Assembly: GCF_900115005.1 (NCBI RefSeq)
Contig: NZ_FOUY01000009.1
Location: 124,001 to 188,000 of the forward strand
Reading direction: 5' to 3'
Origin: Pseudonocardia ammonioxydans
GTDB taxonomy: Bacteria > Actinomycetota > Actinomycetes > Mycobacteriales > Pseudonocardiaceae
Length of the DNA: 64,000 nt
Shown here: one piece after another, positions 36,172-43,595 of the stretch
Position numbering within the stretch: position 1 is the stretch's first letter
Layout of the letters: the number at the start of each line of letters is the position of its first letter
Notes under the pieces: generated by a model
Seen by the model: only the letters and a program-made list of their open reading frames with translations
Databases searched by the model: none
Told to the model about the DNA's origin: nothing
Translations under genes and position numbers: made by a program

Positions 36172-36275
36172 GCGGTCATCCTGCTCCCCCGCACGTCCGT
36201 GCCACACTCGGGATACGCGCCACCGACGGTCACCCCGGCGCCACGCCCTACGTGCGAGACCCCTCTCAGGTTGCC

Positions 36276-36287
36276 ACTCGTACGAGT
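36276..36287. promoter_or_regulatory. Perfect 12-bp palindrome in a divergent promoter region
   Basis: ACTCGTACGAGT lies in the 231-bp gap between the hydrolase gene (minus) and the secreted repeat protein gene (plus). It could be an operator for either. No regulator gene is adjacent. Confidence 0.4.
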
Positions 36288-36402
36288 GAAACCCGGGCCC
36301 ATGATCACTGCGGAGCGAAACCGGCCCACGTCGCACGTCGTTCTCCCGTCGGAGGCCCTCGGGCCTTCGCTCCCCGACCCATAGTTCGAAAGGACGCGCG
36401 AC

Positions 36403-37038
36403 ATGAACTCGCTCGCCCGCAACGCGCTCCGGTTCTCCCTGGCCGGCGCAGGTATCGCCGTGCTGGGTGCCGGCGTGGCCGGTCAGGCCTCGGCCGCCGA
36501 GCTGCCCGACCTGCCGGAGGCCCCCGACGCCGGCACTGTCACCGACACCCTGCCGACCCCCGACACCGACGTCGCCCAGGGCGCCGAGGGTGAGGCCACC
36601 TTCGGCCCACTGCAGGCGCCGGAGCTGTCCTCGGACGGCCTGCCCGAGCTGCCCGCCGCCGACTCCCTCCCGGCCCTGCCCGGCCTGCCCTCGGAGGCCC
36701 CGGCCGCGACGCACCAGGCCGACGAGATCTCCGGCGAGGAGGCGTCCGACGAAGAGGCCTCGGACGAGGAGGCCTCCGGTGACGAGGCCTCCGGTGACGA
36801 GGCGTCCGGTGACGAGGCCGCTGCCGAGGAGCCGGCTTCCCCGCTCGGCGCGCTGCCGACCGACGCCCTGCCGCTGGACGCCCTGCCCCTGGACGCCCTG
36901 CCGCTCGACGCACTCCCGACCGACGCACTCCCGACCGACGCGCTGACCGAGGCCGTCCCGGCCCCGAACGCCGAGGCCCTCCCAACGCTGGACATCCCGG
37001 GCGTCATGTACATCGAGGCGCCGAACGTCACGGCCTGA
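36403..37038 (+). CDS. Secreted acidic protein with two pentapeptide repeat arrays
   Basis: The 211-residue protein has a classical signal peptide (residues 1-31, cleavage near QASA-A). It contains six copies of an acidic pentapeptide [ED]EAS[DG] at 112-141 and six copies of LP[LT]DA at 151-180. The mature protein is very acidic and rich in Pro, Leu, Ala and Asp, without Cys and without an LPXTG anchor. I do not recognise a family. Low complexity suggests an extended wall- or matrix-associated polypeptide, which is inference. The ribosome site GAAAGGA lies before the ATG. It is not in an operon; the hydrolase upstream is divergent. Confidence 0.75.
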   Translation: MNSLARNALRFSLAGAGIAVLGAGVAGQASAAELPDLPEAPDAGTVTDTLPTPDTDVAQGAEGEATFGPLQAPELSSDGLPELPAADSLPALPGLPSEAPAATHQADEISGEEASDEEASDEEASGDEASGDEASGDEAAAEEPASPLGALPTDALPLDALPLDALPLDALPTDALPTDALTEAVPAPNAEALPTLDIPGVMYIEAPNVTA

Positions 37039-37238
37039 CCTCCGGTTCCTCGTCGGTCGCCGGGCTCCCCGACCGGCACTCCCACGGCCGTCCGTCCCGC
37101 GCATCCCGCTCGCCCGAGAGCCCGGGAGCGGGACGGGCGGCCGTCGCCGTCGGCCCGGGACCGCCGCGCACAACCGACCCCGCACACCGCACCCGCGCCA
37201 CCACGCACCGCGGCGCACCCTCGGCGCACTCCGCGACC

Positions 37239-37793
37239 GCGCCGCACAAGTTGGGGACCCGCCGCACAAGCCCAGTCCTGTGCGACGCCCGCACAACCTG
37301 TGCGGCGTCCAGCGACACCACTCCGGGACGGGCCCGGCGAACTCGCGCCGCACAGACTCGCGACCCGCTGCACGGCTCCGGGCGTGGACGCACCGCGACC
37401 TGTGCGGGCATGTCGTCCCCGGCGCTGTCGGTGACCGCGCAGCAGACGTCCGAACCGGCGCACGGGGTTCCGTCCCGCGCGGGCACACCCGCAACCTGCG
37501 CGGCGCCTGCCGGCACCGCTCCCGGCTCGCACTCCCCGCGCCGCACAAGCTGGGGACCCGCCGCACAAGCCCAGACCTGTGCGACGCCCCCAGAAGCTGT
37601 GCGACGGGAATGCACACGCACCGGCACGTGGCACCCGCCGCGGCGCGCGCCGGACGGGCCCAGAGCCCGTGCGATGCACCGGCACGCACGAGCGCGGCTC
37701 CGAACGGCGGCCTGCGACCTCGTGCCGCACAGGTTCGCGACCCGCCGCACGAGTCCGGTCCTGTGCGGCACGCGGCCAACCTGTGCGGCGCGA
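37239..37793. repeat. Four imperfect ~70-bp palindromic repeat units in an 828-bp gene-free gap
   Basis: The gap 37039-37866 lies between two convergent genes and holds no credible gene. Units begin at about 37239, 37345, 37538 and 37722. Units 1 and 3 match at 50 of 52 leading bases. Each unit starts GCGCCGCACAR and continues to CCTGTGCG, so that GCCGCACAAGTTG (37241-37253) pairs with CAACCTGTGCGGC (37294-37306), and a second CGCACA/TGTGCG pair is nested inside. The order alternates between two subtypes: units 1 and 3 have TGGGGACCCG, units 2 and 4 have CGCGACCCG. Several six-frame readings are open here only because of composition. Confidence 0.8.
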
Positions 37794-37866
37794 CGAGGCC
37801 TGTGCGGCGCCGGGGCGCCCGAGCCGCGCCGGCGATCGTGCGCAGCTGCGCCGGCGAGGCGGCGGG

Positions 37867-38499
37867 TCAGGGCCGCCCGTGGCGTGGAGGTGGCGGCGGG
37901 GCCGGCACGACCGGGGCCCGGACGCGCAGCTCGTAGCGGTCGAAGTCGCCCTCGTCGTCGGTCACGTGGCGGAGGAAGCGGAACCCGGCACGGCGCGCCA
38001 CGCCGATCGACGGCACGTTCTGCGGGTCGACGTCGATCGAGATCCGGTGCACGTCCCCGCGTTCACCGAGGTAACGGGCCGCCAGGCGCACCGCACGCGT
38101 CGCGAGCCCGCGCCGGCGGTACGCCGGGTAGATCCCGTAGGAGAGCCCGGCCCGGCGCTCGGCCCGGTCGAGCTCGGCGTCGATGGTGCCCGCGAGCACC
38201 GCTCCACCGTCGACCCGGATGCCGAAGCTGAGCTTCGGACCGTCGTCGTGCCACCGCTCGATGGCCCGCCGGACGTGCGCCCGCACGGTCGCGCGGGTGC
38301 CTCGACCACCGCTGAGCCAGCGGACCAGCTCGGCGTCCTCACCGGCGAGATGCGGCTCCACGTCACCCCAGTCGAGCGGGCTGAGAACGACCACGCCGTC
38401 CGCCAGCGTGTTCGAGGGACGAGGCACGCCGACCATCCTGCCGCACCCGTCGCCGTCCGTGACCGGGACCTCCCACCACCGTGACCCGGTCGGCCGCAT
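37867..38499 (-). CDS. GNAT-family N-acetyltransferase
   Basis: The 210-residue protein resembles RimJ/RimL-type acetyltransferases: LSPLDWGDVEPHL, AERRAGLSYGIYPAYRRRGLATRAVRLA (acetyl-CoA-binding loop) and ISIDVDPQNVPSIGVARRAGFRFLR. The acceptor is unknown. The ATG at 38499 overlaps the stop of the ribD-like gene (TGATG), which suggests coupling; ATG at 38436 is an alternative. It is the last gene of the folP2 operon and faces the repeat-filled gap. Confidence 0.85.
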   Translation of the reverse strand: MRPTGSRWWEVPVTDGDGCGRMVGVPRPSNTLADGVVVLSPLDWGDVEPHLAGEDAELVRWLSGGRGTRATVRAHVRRAIERWHDDGPKLSFGIRVDGGAVLAGTIDAELDRAERRAGLSYGIYPAYRRRGLATRAVRLAARYLGERGDVHRISIDVDPQNVPSIGVARRAGFRFLRHVTDDEGDFDRYELRVRAPVVPAPPPPPRHGRP

Positions 38500-39266
38500 C
38501 AGGTCGGCGAGGAGTCCCCGACCCGGTAGCGGATCAACAGCGTGTCGTCACCGGTGATCACGCTGACCAGCTCGAGACGTGCCGGGTCCATCCCGGCCCC
38601 GCGGGCGATCCGGGCGGCCTCGCCGGAGACCACGAACGGTGCCACCGTGAGGCGCAGCTCGTCGACCATCCCGGCCTCGGCCATGCTGCCGAACAGCGCC
38701 GGGCCACCCATGCAGTTGACCCGGTACAGGTCGCGGCGACCCAGCTCGGCGACCGCGGCGGTCAGGTCCACCGTCCCGTCACCGACGAGCACGACGTCGG
38801 CGCCCGCATCGGTCCACCTCGCGCGCAGGTCCTCCGGAACCGCGGCACAGGTGAACACGATCGTCGGGACCAGGGTGTCGCGCAGCACCGGCGCGGACGG
38901 GTCGAGCGAGCGCCCCGTCGCCGTGACGACCGCGGTCACCGGCGTCTCGGACAGCCCGAAGCGGCGGCGCCGCTCGGCCCTGCGGTCGGTCGGCTTCACC
39001 CCGGTGAAGCCCTCCACGGTGGCGGTGTTCGCGCCGACCAGGACGACGTCGGCGAGGTCGGTCCCCAGCTGCAGCACCACCCGGTCCGGCGGTGTGGACA
39101 GCGGCCGCGCGATCCCGTCCACCTCGACCGCGCCGTCCGCGCTGCTCACGAAGTTGACCGCGACGTACGGGGAGGTGCAGTCGGGATAGGTGTAGAGCCG
39201 TTCGATGTCCTCGGTCGTCAGCGGTCCGGCGGCGGTGGGCGGGTAGATCTGGTGGATCTCGGTCAC
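38499..39266 (-). CDS. RibD C-terminal-domain pyrimidine reductase (Rv2671-like)
   Basis: The 255-residue protein consists of the reductase domain only: YVAVNFVSSADGAVEVDG, RPLSTPPDRVVLQLGTDLADVVLVGANTATVEGF, CMGGPALFGSMAEAGMVDELRLTVAPFV. No deaminase domain is present. The layout matches mycobacterial Rv2671, a RibD-like reductase able to replace dihydrofolate reductase when overproduced (family knowledge). The GTG at 39266 overlaps the folP2 stop (GTGA). A dihydrofolate- or pterin-related role is inferred from this coupling; a riboflavin role is the alternative. Confidence 0.87.
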   Translation of the reverse strand: MTEIHQIYPPTAAGPLTTEDIERLYTYPDCTSPYVAVNFVSSADGAVEVDGIARPLSTPPDRVVLQLGTDLADVVLVGANTATVEGFTGVKPTDRRAERRRRFGLSETPVTAVVTATGRSLDPSAPVLRDTLVPTIVFTCAAVPEDLRARWTDAGADVVLVGDGTVDLTAAVAELGRRDLYRVNCMGGPALFGSMAEAGMVDELRLTVAPFVVSGEAARIARGAGMDPARLELVSVITGDDTLLIRYRVGDSSPT

Positions 39267-40129
39267 GCCAGCAGTCTCACCGCTCGCGACGGGCTCCGCT
39301 CGCCCCGGACGGTGGCGACCATCTCGCAGGTCTCGCGGGTCGCCCGCGCCTGATGGGCCCGCACCATCGCCACGCCGCGGTCGGCGGCGATCGCCGTCGC
39401 GGCCAGGGTGCCGGTCAGCCGCTCCTCCAGCGGTACGTCGAGCGATTCGCCCACCACGGTCTTGTTCGACATCGCGAGCAGCACCGGCCAGCCGGTCGCG
39501 ACCATCGCCTCGATGCCGCGCAGCACCTGCAGGCTGTGCAGGGTGTTCTTGGAGAAGTCGATGGCCGGATCGATCAGGACGCCCTCGGCGGGGACCCCGG
39601 CGGCGACCGCCCGCTCGGCGAGACCCACGGTCTGCGCGATCACCGTGTGCAGCACGTCGGCGTAGCGCGGCCGGTGCGGCTCGGTACGCGGGGTGACGTG
39701 GTCGGTGTGCGCACTGACGTAGCCGGCGCCGTACCGGGCGGTGACGTCGAGGATCCCCGCGTCGGCCGCGGCCCAGTTGTCGTTGACGAGGTCGGCGCCG
39801 GCCGCGCAGACGGCGTCGGCCGGCCCGGCGCGGAAGGTGTCGACGCTGATCACGACGTCCGGGAACTCGCGGCGCGCCCACTCGACCGTCGGCACGACCC
39901 GGTCGATCTCCTCCTGCTCGGTGACCTCGGTACCCGGGCTGGCCGGCACGCCCCCGATGTCGATGACGTCGGCACCCTCGCGGACCACGGTGGTGATCCG
40001 GTCCCGGGCGGCCTGCTCGGCGAAGGTCACCCCGTGGTCGTAGAACGAGTCGGGGGTCCGGTTGACGATCGCCATGACCATCGCCCGGTCGCGGTTCCAG
40101 GTGCGTCCGCGGAACGTCACGCTCGGCAC
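39263..40129 (-). CDS. folP2: Dihydropteroate synthase homologue FolP2
   Basis: The 288-residue TIM-barrel protein has VMAIVNRTPDSFYDHG, EGADVIDIGGVPASPGTEVT, ISVDTFRAGPADAVCAAGADLVND and MSNKTVVGESLD. This form (IVNRTPDSFYD) is the FolP2 type; classical FolP1 has GVLNVTPDSFSDGG. The mycobacterial FolP2 has been reported to lack ordinary dihydropteroate synthase activity. The GTG at 40129 follows GAGGAGGACGA; upstream ATG/GTG choices to 40147 lack such a site. It overlaps the ribD-like gene downstream. Confidence 0.88.
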   Translation of the reverse strand: MPSVTFRGRTWNRDRAMVMAIVNRTPDSFYDHGVTFAEQAARDRITTVVREGADVIDIGGVPASPGTEVTEQEEIDRVVPTVEWARREFPDVVISVDTFRAGPADAVCAAGADLVNDNWAAADAGILDVTARYGAGYVSAHTDHVTPRTEPHRPRYADVLHTVIAQTVGLAERAVAAGVPAEGVLIDPAIDFSKNTLHSLQVLRGIEAMVATGWPVLLAMSNKTVVGESLDVPLEERLTGTLAATAIAADRGVAMVRAHQARATRETCEMVATVRGERSPSRAVRLLA

Positions 40130-40236
40130 TCGTCCTCCTCGCAACACGGCCGGGCTCCGTCGGCGGGCCCGGCTCGTACTCCATCTTGGTCAGCGGGGCG
40201 GCCGACCGGCCACCCGTCCGCACTCGGCGACACGGA

Positions 40237-40794
40237 TCACCGGGCCGGGCCGAAGAGGAACTCCGTCGCCCGGGCCAGGATCTCACCCCGTGCCCGGCCC
40301 TCCGTGTCGGCGGCGAGGAAGTGACTGCCGATCGCCGCGCAGAAGGCCAGCAGGCTGCGCGCCTCGATCTCGTCCGGGTCGGTGACCGACTGCCCGATCA
40401 TCTCCCGCAGCACCTCCATCCGCCGGTTGTCGACCCGGCGCAGGCGCTCGGCGACGTCCGGGTCGCGGCGGGCCCAGTCGCGCACGGCGAGGTCGATCGG
40501 CAGCAGGCGGTCGTCGGAGAACGTCAGTGCCCCGGCCCGGCGGGCCCGGACCGCCGGCGACCCGCCCTCCCGCTCGACCTGCTCGAGCACGTCGTCGGTC
40601 GCCTCCCGCTCCCAGGTCTCGAGCAGTGCGGTCAGCAGGGCGCCACGGTCGGCGAACGCACCGTAGAAGCCGCCCTTGGTAACGCCGAGCCGCGTGGCCA
40701 GCACCTCGATCCGGACGGCGTCGGGGCCGCCGTCGGCCAGCGCGCGCAGGCCCTCCTCGATCCAGCGTTCGCGCGGCGTGCGCGTGACTCCCAC
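40237..40794 (-). CDS. TetR-family transcriptional regulator
   Basis: The 185-residue protein has an N-terminal TetR helix-turn-helix (RWIEEGLRALADGGPDAVRIEVLATRLGVTKGGFYGAFADRGALLTALL) and a helical ligand-binding part. It is divergent from the DUF2867 gene. Two inverted repeats in the 74-bp gap are its likely operators, so it should repress itself and the DUF2867 gene. Confidence 0.88.
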   Translation of the reverse strand: MGVTRTPRERWIEEGLRALADGGPDAVRIEVLATRLGVTKGGFYGAFADRGALLTALLETWEREATDDVLEQVEREGGSPAVRARRAGALTFSDDRLLPIDLAVRDWARRDPDVAERLRRVDNRRMEVLREMIGQSVTDPDEIEARSLLAFCAAIGSHFLAADTEGRARGEILARATEFLFGPAR

Positions 40795-40806
40795 GTCCTC
40801 ACCCTC

Positions 40807-40856
40807 TATACGGCGGCGTATACATCGGCTACCTTGCTCGCATACGGCAGCGTATA
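40807..40856. promoter_or_regulatory. Two TetR-type operators in the divergent promoter
   Basis: TATACG-n4-CGTATA is found at 40807-40822 and CATACG-n4-CGTATA at 40841-40856. Their centres are 34 bp apart, about three helical turns. They lie between the TetR start (40794) and the DUF2867 start (40869). Confidence 0.8.
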
Positions 40857-40868
40857 CGAGGGGGACTC

Positions 40869-41339
40869 ATGACCATCGCAACCTCCGGGGTGAACGGCGG
40901 ACGGACCGAATCGGCGGAGCACGCCTCGCTCCGCGTGGACTACGCCGACCGGTTCGTGCTCACCACCGGTGCCGAGGCCGATCCCGAGCAGTGGGCGCGC
41001 GCCATGTTCGGCGACACCCCGGGATTCTTCGGGACGCTCGTGTGGCAGGGCCTGCTGCACCTGCGCCTGGACCGCGGCCGGTCCGCCGACAACGTCGCCG
41101 GCTGGCGGATCACCGACCGGGGGGACGACTGGATCCGCTTGGAGGCGCGGTCGTGGTTCCTGGGCGGGAACCTGATCGTGCAGATCGAGCCGGGGCAGGT
41201 GGCGCTGACCACCGCGGTCCGCTACGACCGGTTCCCGGCCCGGCAGTGGTGGCCGCTGCTGGCCCGGGTCCACCGGCGGCTCATCCCCGGCGTGCTGGTC
41301 GGGGCCGCCGGGCAGCTGTCTCGTTCCACGGTCCGTTGA
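40869..41339 (+). CDS. DUF2867-type protein
   Basis: The 156-residue protein contains ..ASLRVDYADRFVLTTGAEADPEQWARAMFG and GWRITDRGDDWIRLEARSWFLGGNLIVQIEPGQVALTTAVRYDRF..WWPLLARVHRRLIPGVL. It resembles DUF2867 proteins, which have a START/SRPBCC-like fold and often adjoin regulators. No catalytic role is known. It is controlled by the divergent TetR through the two operators upstream. Confidence 0.75.
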   Translation: MTIATSGVNGGRTESAEHASLRVDYADRFVLTTGAEADPEQWARAMFGDTPGFFGTLVWQGLLHLRLDRGRSADNVAGWRITDRGDDWIRLEARSWFLGGNLIVQIEPGQVALTTAVRYDRFPARQWWPLLARVHRRLIPGVLVGAAGQLSRSTVR

Positions 41340-41369
41340 ACCAGCGCTTGTCGTCGCAGTGACATGAAC

Positions 41370-41390
41370 CCATGACCTCGCAGGTCATGG
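41370..41390. promoter_or_regulatory. 9-bp inverted repeat before the thioesterase gene
   Basis: CCATGACCT at 41370-41378 and AGGTCATGG at 41382-41390 are separated by three bases. The repeat lies 58 bp upstream of the thioesterase GTG. It may be an operator or a short terminator of the DUF2867 gene. Confidence 0.5.
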
Positions 41391-41448
41391 CGCCGTCGTG
41401 CGGTGGTCGGCGAGGATCGGCGGCCCGGACCCATGACCAGGAGGCACC

Positions 41449-41856
41449 GTGCCCGCACCCGATCCGGCGCAGCTCGTCGCCGCCATGCCGTTCGCCGAGC
41501 TGCTCGGCGCGACCGTCGTCGAGGCGACGCCCGACCGGGTCGTAGTGACGCTGACCCACCGGCCGGAGCTCTGCACCGCCGGCGGGCTCCTGCACGGCGG
41601 TGTGCTCATGTCGCTGGCCGACTCGGCGGGCGGGCTGTGCGCGTTCCTCGGCCTGCCCGAGGGTGCGACGACCGCGACCACCAGCTCGCACACCGTCCTG
41701 CTGCGCGCGGTCCGCGGCGGGACGGTCACCGCCACCGCCCGGGTGGCGCACCGGGGGCGCCGCGACGTCGTCGTCGACACCGAGCTGACCGACGACGAGG
41801 GCCGCGCGGTCTCCCGCACCACCCAGACCCAGGCCGTACTGCCGCCCCGGCAGTGA
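41449..41856 (+). CDS. PaaI-family thioesterase (hot-dog fold)
   Basis: The 135-residue protein has a single hot-dog domain with LCTAGGLLHGGVLMSLADSAGG, the HGG helix motif of PaaI/YdiI acyl-CoA thioesterases, and TTATTSSHTVLLRAVRGGTVTATARV. It likely hydrolyses an aromatic or medium-chain acyl-CoA. It starts with GTG behind AGGAGGCACC. It ends 7 bp from the convergent esterase gene. Confidence 0.88.
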   Translation: MPAPDPAQLVAAMPFAELLGATVVEATPDRVVVTLTHRPELCTAGGLLHGGVLMSLADSAGGLCAFLGLPEGATTATTSSHTVLLRAVRGGTVTATARVAHRGRRDVVVDTELTDDEGRAVSRTTQTQAVLPPRQ

Positions 41857-41863
41857 TGAGCCG

Positions 41864-42880
41864 TCAGGTGGACCCGCCCGCGTACTCGCCGACGTAGTCG
41901 CGCAGGGGCGGTTCCGCGACGACCCACGGCTCGGTCGTCAGGCTCGTCGCCACCTGCCCGAGCACCCGGGCCTCGTTGCCGACCAGCCGGGTCCGGTCCA
42001 CGGCCGGCATCACGTCCTGACGGCAGACCGAACGGTCGACCCGGCTCGCATCACCGGGTCCGTCGTGATCGAGCGCATCGGCGACGACGGCGTACCCGAC
42101 CGGGTCCGTCGTCCCCATCGTGACGTGCTCGGCCACGTGCACCGGGCAGATCTCCTGCACCGGGATGTTCGCGAGCTCACCCTCGCCGCCGCGCAGCTCG
42201 GAGCTCGCGGCGGGCGGAAGGTTCGGCACGACGACCTCGTCGGTGACCGTGTAGACCACGGTGTAGTCGATCCCGGCGAAGGTCTCGGGACCGTCGTTCA
42301 GCGCGGCCAGGAAGGCCGAACCGGTCTGCTGCTGGACGATCGCCGGGACACAGCCGGGGCCACAGACCGGGTAGGCGTCGAGCGTGCCGTGGTTGGACGG
42401 GTCGATGCCGATCATGTCCTCGACCATGGCGCGGGTGTCCGGCCAGTACTTCAGCGCCCAGCGCGGGACCATGCCGCCCTGGCTGTAGCCGACGACGGAG
42501 ATCCGGGAACCGGCCTCGTCGTGCATCGTCCGGATCGCGTGCACGACGTGCTCGGCCGCGACCTGGATGTCACCGGTGCTGTGCGCGGGAAGCGTCACCG
42601 TGCAGTACGGCCGGCCTTGGTCGGCGAAGGCACGGGCGTAGTTCCAGTCGTAGTTGACGTCCGGCTCCAACAGGGTGCCCGGTACGAGCAGGACGGGCGC
42701 ACCCGCGGAGTCGTCGGCGAGATCGCCGGCGCAGGTGAGGCTCTCCTCCCGGCCGGGCGCGGTGAGCTCGGGGCCGGTGCCGGCGTCGTCGGGCGCCGCC
42801 ACGGCGACACCGGCCACGCCCAGCAGGCAGGCTCCGGCCGCGGTGAGGGCGAGCAGTGCGGACCTCGTCGTCCTGATCAT
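41864..42880 (-). CDS. Secreted lipase/esterase of the alpha/beta hydrolase fold
   Basis: The 338-residue protein starts with a signal peptide (MIRTTRSALLALTAAGACLLGVAGVAVAA). Mature motifs are PVLLVPGTLLEPDVNYDWNYARAFADQG, the nucleophile in VVGYSQGGMVPRWAL, Asp in GIDPSNHGTLD and VCGPGCVPA with paired Cys. This fits the Candida antarctica lipase B-like/actinobacterial secreted lipase group. It likely attacks esters outside the cell. The start at 42880 is chosen because it opens the signal peptide. It is divergent from a TetR gene. Confidence 0.85.
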   Translation of the reverse strand: MIRTTRSALLALTAAGACLLGVAGVAVAAPDDAGTGPELTAPGREESLTCAGDLADDSAGAPVLLVPGTLLEPDVNYDWNYARAFADQGRPYCTVTLPAHSTGDIQVAAEHVVHAIRTMHDEAGSRISVVGYSQGGMVPRWALKYWPDTRAMVEDMIGIDPSNHGTLDAYPVCGPGCVPAIVQQQTGSAFLAALNDGPETFAGIDYTVVYTVTDEVVVPNLPPAASSELRGGEGELANIPVQEICPVHVAEHVTMGTTDPVGYAVVADALDHDGPGDASRVDRSVCRQDVMPAVDRTRLVGNEARVLGQVATSLTTEPWVVAEPPLRDYVGEYAGGST

Positions 42881-42963
42881 GATGCGTCCCGCTCGTTGAT
42901 CTTCTTTGCAGGGGAAACGACCGGCAGGCGATCCGGTGACGAGCAAAGCCGTTGCCCGGACCA

Positions 42964-42986
42964 GGACTAGAAGAATATTCTAGTCC
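42964..42986. promoter_or_regulatory. TetR operator overlapping a leaderless start
   Basis: GGACTAGAA (42964-42972) and TTCTAGTCC (42978-42986) form a 9-bp inverted repeat with a 5-bp spacer. It ends one base before the GTG of the adjacent TetR gene and lies in the divergent promoter of the secreted esterase. Confidence 0.8.
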
Positions 42987-42987
42987 G

Positions 42988-43569
42988 GTGACCACCCACG
43001 ACCGGCGGACCGCGATCCTCGACGCGGCCCTCGCCTGCTTCGTGGAGAGCGGCCTGGCCGGTGCGTCGATCGAGGACGTCCGGGGCCGCAGCGGCGCCAG
43101 CGTCGGCAGCATCTACCACCACTTCGGCGGCCGGGAGGGGCTCGCCGGAGCGGTCTACGTCCGGGCACTGGCCGGCTACCAGGACGTCTTCACCGCGGCC
43201 GTCACCACCCACGACGACGCCGAGGCCGGCGTCCGGGCCGCCGTCGCGGCGCACCTGCGCTGGTGCCTGTCCGACCGCCCGGACGCCGCCCGGTTCCTGC
43301 TGTTCTGCGGGGACGCCGCGCGCGCCGCCGCAGCCGACCGGCTCGGTGAGCAGAACCGTGCCTTCTTCCGGACCGTCGTCGGCTGGTGGCGACGCCGGGT
43401 CGCCGACGGCGCGTTGCAGGACCTGCCGGTGACCGTGCTGTACGCGCTGTGGCTCGGCCCGGCGCAGGAGTACTGCCGGCTCGAGCTCGCCGGGCGGTCG
43501 ACCACCGACCCGGACGTCGCGGCAGCCGCGCTCGCCGAGGGCGCCTGGCGGGCGCTCCGGCGCGGCTGA
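42988..43569 (+). CDS. TetR-family transcriptional regulator
   Basis: The 193-residue protein has a TetR DNA-binding domain (RRTAILDAALACFVESGLAGASIEDVRGRSGASVGSIYHHFGGREGLAGAVY). The ligand domain ends with VLYALWLGPAQEYCRLEL. The GTG at 42988 is favoured over a start at 42952, since the latter would place the operator inside the coding region. It precedes a crotonase gene by 26 bp and probably shares its transcript. Confidence 0.87.
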   Translation: MTTHDRRTAILDAALACFVESGLAGASIEDVRGRSGASVGSIYHHFGGREGLAGAVYVRALAGYQDVFTAAVTTHDDAEAGVRAAVAAHLRWCLSDRPDAARFLLFCGDAARAAAADRLGEQNRAFFRTVVGWWRRRVADGALQDLPVTVLYALWLGPAQEYCRLELAGRSTTDPDVAAAALAEGAWRALRRG

Positions 43570-43595
43570 CCGCCCCGACCACGAAGGAGTCATCG

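Noticed and set aside
35011..37779. A 922-residue minus-strand open frame covering the hydrolase gene and the repeat gap
   Set aside because: Only the first 1.16 kb from the stop shows hydrolase motifs. The rest runs antisense through the secreted-protein gene and the repeats, with Arg/Cys/Ala-rich sequence typical of GC-driven shadow frames.
37239..37793. CRISPR-like array
   Set aside because: Units are imperfect, about 70 bp long, irregularly spaced (106-193 bp) and have no equal-length spacers; no cas genes are near.
40000..42000. Mobile element in the regulator-rich 40-47 kb part
   Set aside because: No transposase, integrase, terminal repeats or composition shift were seen. The inverted repeats present are short operators.
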